From Brugia malayi (lineage: Eukaryota; Nematoda; Chromadorea; Rhabditida; Onchocercidae), in the NCBI RefSeq assembly GCF_000002995.4, contig NW_025062383.1, positions 1 to 20,504 of the forward strand: DNA of 20,504 nt. The letters are read 5' to 3'. The first letter of the stretch is position 1. Each line of letters opens with the position of its first letter. This document shows positions 19,449 to 20,504 of this stretch, in pieces. The notes under the pieces are model-generated. The model had not been told where the DNA came from and searched no databases. It saw nothing but the letters and a program-made list of their open reading frames with translations. Made by a program: the position numbers and the translations under genes.

Positions 19449-19483
19449 CGATAATAGCACACATTAAATGTGTGCTATTATCG
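19449..19483. repeat. Perfect 16-bp inverted repeat with 3-base loop
   Basis: CGATAATAGCACACAT (19449-19464) is the exact reverse complement of ATGTGTGCTATTATCG (19468-19483), separated by TAA. The right arm is normal spacer; the left arm replaces the usual AAAATCATCGCTACAAT found in the other units. It looks like a fold-back template switch that copied the right arm in reverse. Confidence 0.93.
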
Positions 19484-19588
19484 AAAGTGATAAAAAATGG
19501 ATCACAGTTTGATCTGTTTCGCCGAAAAATAATCAGCTGAATGTTGAATACACAACAACTATATGATAATGATGCAGGTATGATCGAC

Positions 19589-19690
19589 GGTTTAATTACC
19601 CAAGTTTGAGGTAATTGAATGTTTCGGCCCAGAGTTTAGGCTACTGTGGCTTGAAGTAAAATTTTGGAACGTCCTGCATATTTGTGGGAC
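19589..19690 (+). ncRNA. SL1: SL1 RNA copy 39
   Basis: It looks identical to the reference over 102 bases and starts the last complete unit, a long one with a truncated 5S. Confidence 0.96.
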
Positions 19691-19979
19691 AATAATAAAT
19701 GCTTTTAGCAAGAATGAGATTTTGCTCGGGTTTTATCATTTGTATAAAATAAATATATCATCTATCTATATTACTTACTTTGAATGCATGAAGATCGAAA
19801 TTTTTCTCTAATTGCAATCTGTTTTGTTCCAGTGATAATGTAAATTTAGCAATTGAAATATTGTTGAATAATAAATTTGGGCGCAAATGTTGCTTGAAGT
19901 GAAGAAAAATCATCGCTACAATAAATGTGTGCTATTATCGATTGGATGTGATTTATGCTTCAACATATTTGTGACAATG

Positions 19980-20085
19980 CCACGTTGAAAGCACGACATC
20001 TCGTCGGGGGTCTGTCAAGTTAAGCAACGTTGGGCCTGGTTAGTACTTGGATCGGAGACGGCTGGGAATCCCAGGTGTTGTAGAC
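19980..20085 (+). pseudogene. 5S: 5S rRNA, 5'-truncated (copy 14)
   Basis: It has the common truncated form, with two extra Gs in loop C (CGTCGGGGGTCTG) and one C missing in the C-box region (GACGGCTGGG). Confidence 0.86.
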
Positions 20086-20222
20086 ATAATTTTGGTGTTT
20101 TTTAGACATGCATTAAATGTGATAAAAAAAATGGTTCATAGTTTGATCTGTTTGCCGAAAAATAATCAGCTGAATGTTGAATACACAACAACTATATGAT
20201 AATGATGCAGGTATTGATTGAC

Positions 20223-20323
20223 GCCTTAAATTACCCAAGTTTGAGGTAATTGAATGTTTCGGCCAGAGTTTAGGCTACTGTGGCTTGAAGTAAATTTTGG
20301 AACGTCCTGCATATTTGTGGGAC
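20223..20323 (+). ncRNA. SL1: SL1 RNA copy 40 (altered leader start)
   Basis: The leader starts GCCTTAAATTACCC in place of GGTTTAATTACCC, and the flank just before it reads GGTATTGATTGAC. The body lacks one C (TCGGCCAGAG) and one A before the Sm site. The window ends 181 bases later in ordinary spacer. Confidence 0.9.
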
Positions 20324-20504
20324 AATAATAAATGCTTTTAGCAAGAATGAAGATTTTGCTCAGGTTTTATCATTTGTATAAAATATATCATCAATCTATA
20401 TTACTTACTTTGAATGCATGAAGATCGAAATTTTTCTCTACTTGCAATCTGTTTTGTTCCAGTGATAATGTAAATTTAGCAATTGAAATATTGTTGAATA
20501 ATAA

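Larger units (their letters stand above)
1..20504 (+). repeat. SL1 RNA / 5S rRNA tandem array
   Basis: The whole window is head-to-tail copies of one AT-rich unit, each with an SL1 RNA gene on the + strand. Distances between SL1 starts are about 447-461 bp for units without 5S and 617-648 bp for units with a 5S-like gene; two irregular units measure 520 and 513 bp. The window opens 34 bases upstream of one SL1 gene and closes 181 bases downstream of another, so neither array edge is present. Each spacer of about 350 bases between SL1 genes is the same conserved AT-rich sequence; beyond the promoter-like block and, in long units, the 5S copy, I see no gene in it. Confidence 0.98.

Noticed and set aside
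19449..19483. The hairpin as a bacterial-type terminator
   Set aside because: The array is eukaryotic, the hairpin is in one unit only, no T-run follows, and its left arm is plainly a reversed copy of the right.
1..20504. CRISPR array or other direct-repeat defence locus
   Set aside because: The repeated unit is 450-640 bp and carries RNA genes; there are no short repeats with unique spacers.
1..20504. Simple non-coding satellite DNA
   Set aside because: The period and AT-richness fit a satellite, but each unit holds a conserved SL1 gene and some hold 5S, which accounts for the most conserved parts.
1..20504. tRNA or other snRNA genes in the spacers
   Set aside because: I looked for tRNA A and B boxes with a cloverleaf and for U-snRNA-like motifs, and found nothing convincing apart from SL1 and 5S.

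Overview
The window is one continuous tandem array with no unique sequence at either end, so the array runs on past both edges. The unit carries a nematode spliced-leader 1 (SL1) RNA gene. Its first 22 bases match the SL1 leader conserved across Nematoda, followed by a GT splice donor, an Sm-site-like AATTTTGG and a 3' stem-loop. I count 40 SL1 copies, all on the + strand, at starts 35, 487, 938, 1566, 2019, 2469, 2926, 3574, 4210, 4853, 5485, 5942, 6396, 6843, 7302, 7749, 8206, 8726, 9180, 9632, 10262, 10897, 11539, 11993, 12448, 12897, 13351, 13804, 14260, 14773, 15227, 15858, 16311, 16928, 17389, 18034, 18491, 19129, 19589 and 20223. The organism is therefore a nematode; the species cannot be told from this sequence.

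There are two unit types. The short unit (about 454 bp; 24 of 39 intervals) holds only SL1 and an AT-rich spacer. The long unit (about 617-648 bp; 13 intervals) also holds a 5S rRNA-like gene on the same strand. Two intervals are irregular: 8206-8725 (520 bp, with an inserted AT-rich block) and 14260-14772 (513 bp, a shuffled 5S remnant). Long units cluster at 2926-5484, 9632-11538 and 15227-20222. The block 5485-9631 has none.

The 5S copies fall into classes. Three have a full 5' end (3319, 4599, 17782), and only 4599-4716 looks intact throughout. Two have a damaged 5' end (10650, 11294). Eight lack about the first 13 bases at the same breakpoint and carry a changed loop C, so they are probably pseudogenes. 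One is a scrambled remnant (14644). SL1 is conserved much better: 22 of 40 copies look identical over 102 bases and 28 keep the exact 22-base leader.

Known nematode biology gives the joint role. SL RNA (Pol II, trimethylguanosine cap, Sm RNP) donates its leader to mRNAs by trans-splicing, and 5S rRNA (Pol III) enters the large ribosomal subunit. Linkage of the two in one tandem array is known in nematodes. The unusual points here are the irregular mix of units with and without 5S, a dominant 5'-truncated 5S class, a local dimeric higher-order repeat, and several rearrangement scars. No protein-coding gene is supported; open frames are chance frames through the repeat. Many one-base indels, often in homopolymers and clustered in some units, look like uncorrected long-read error and limit how far single-copy variants can be trusted. 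All counts and comparisons were made by eye.
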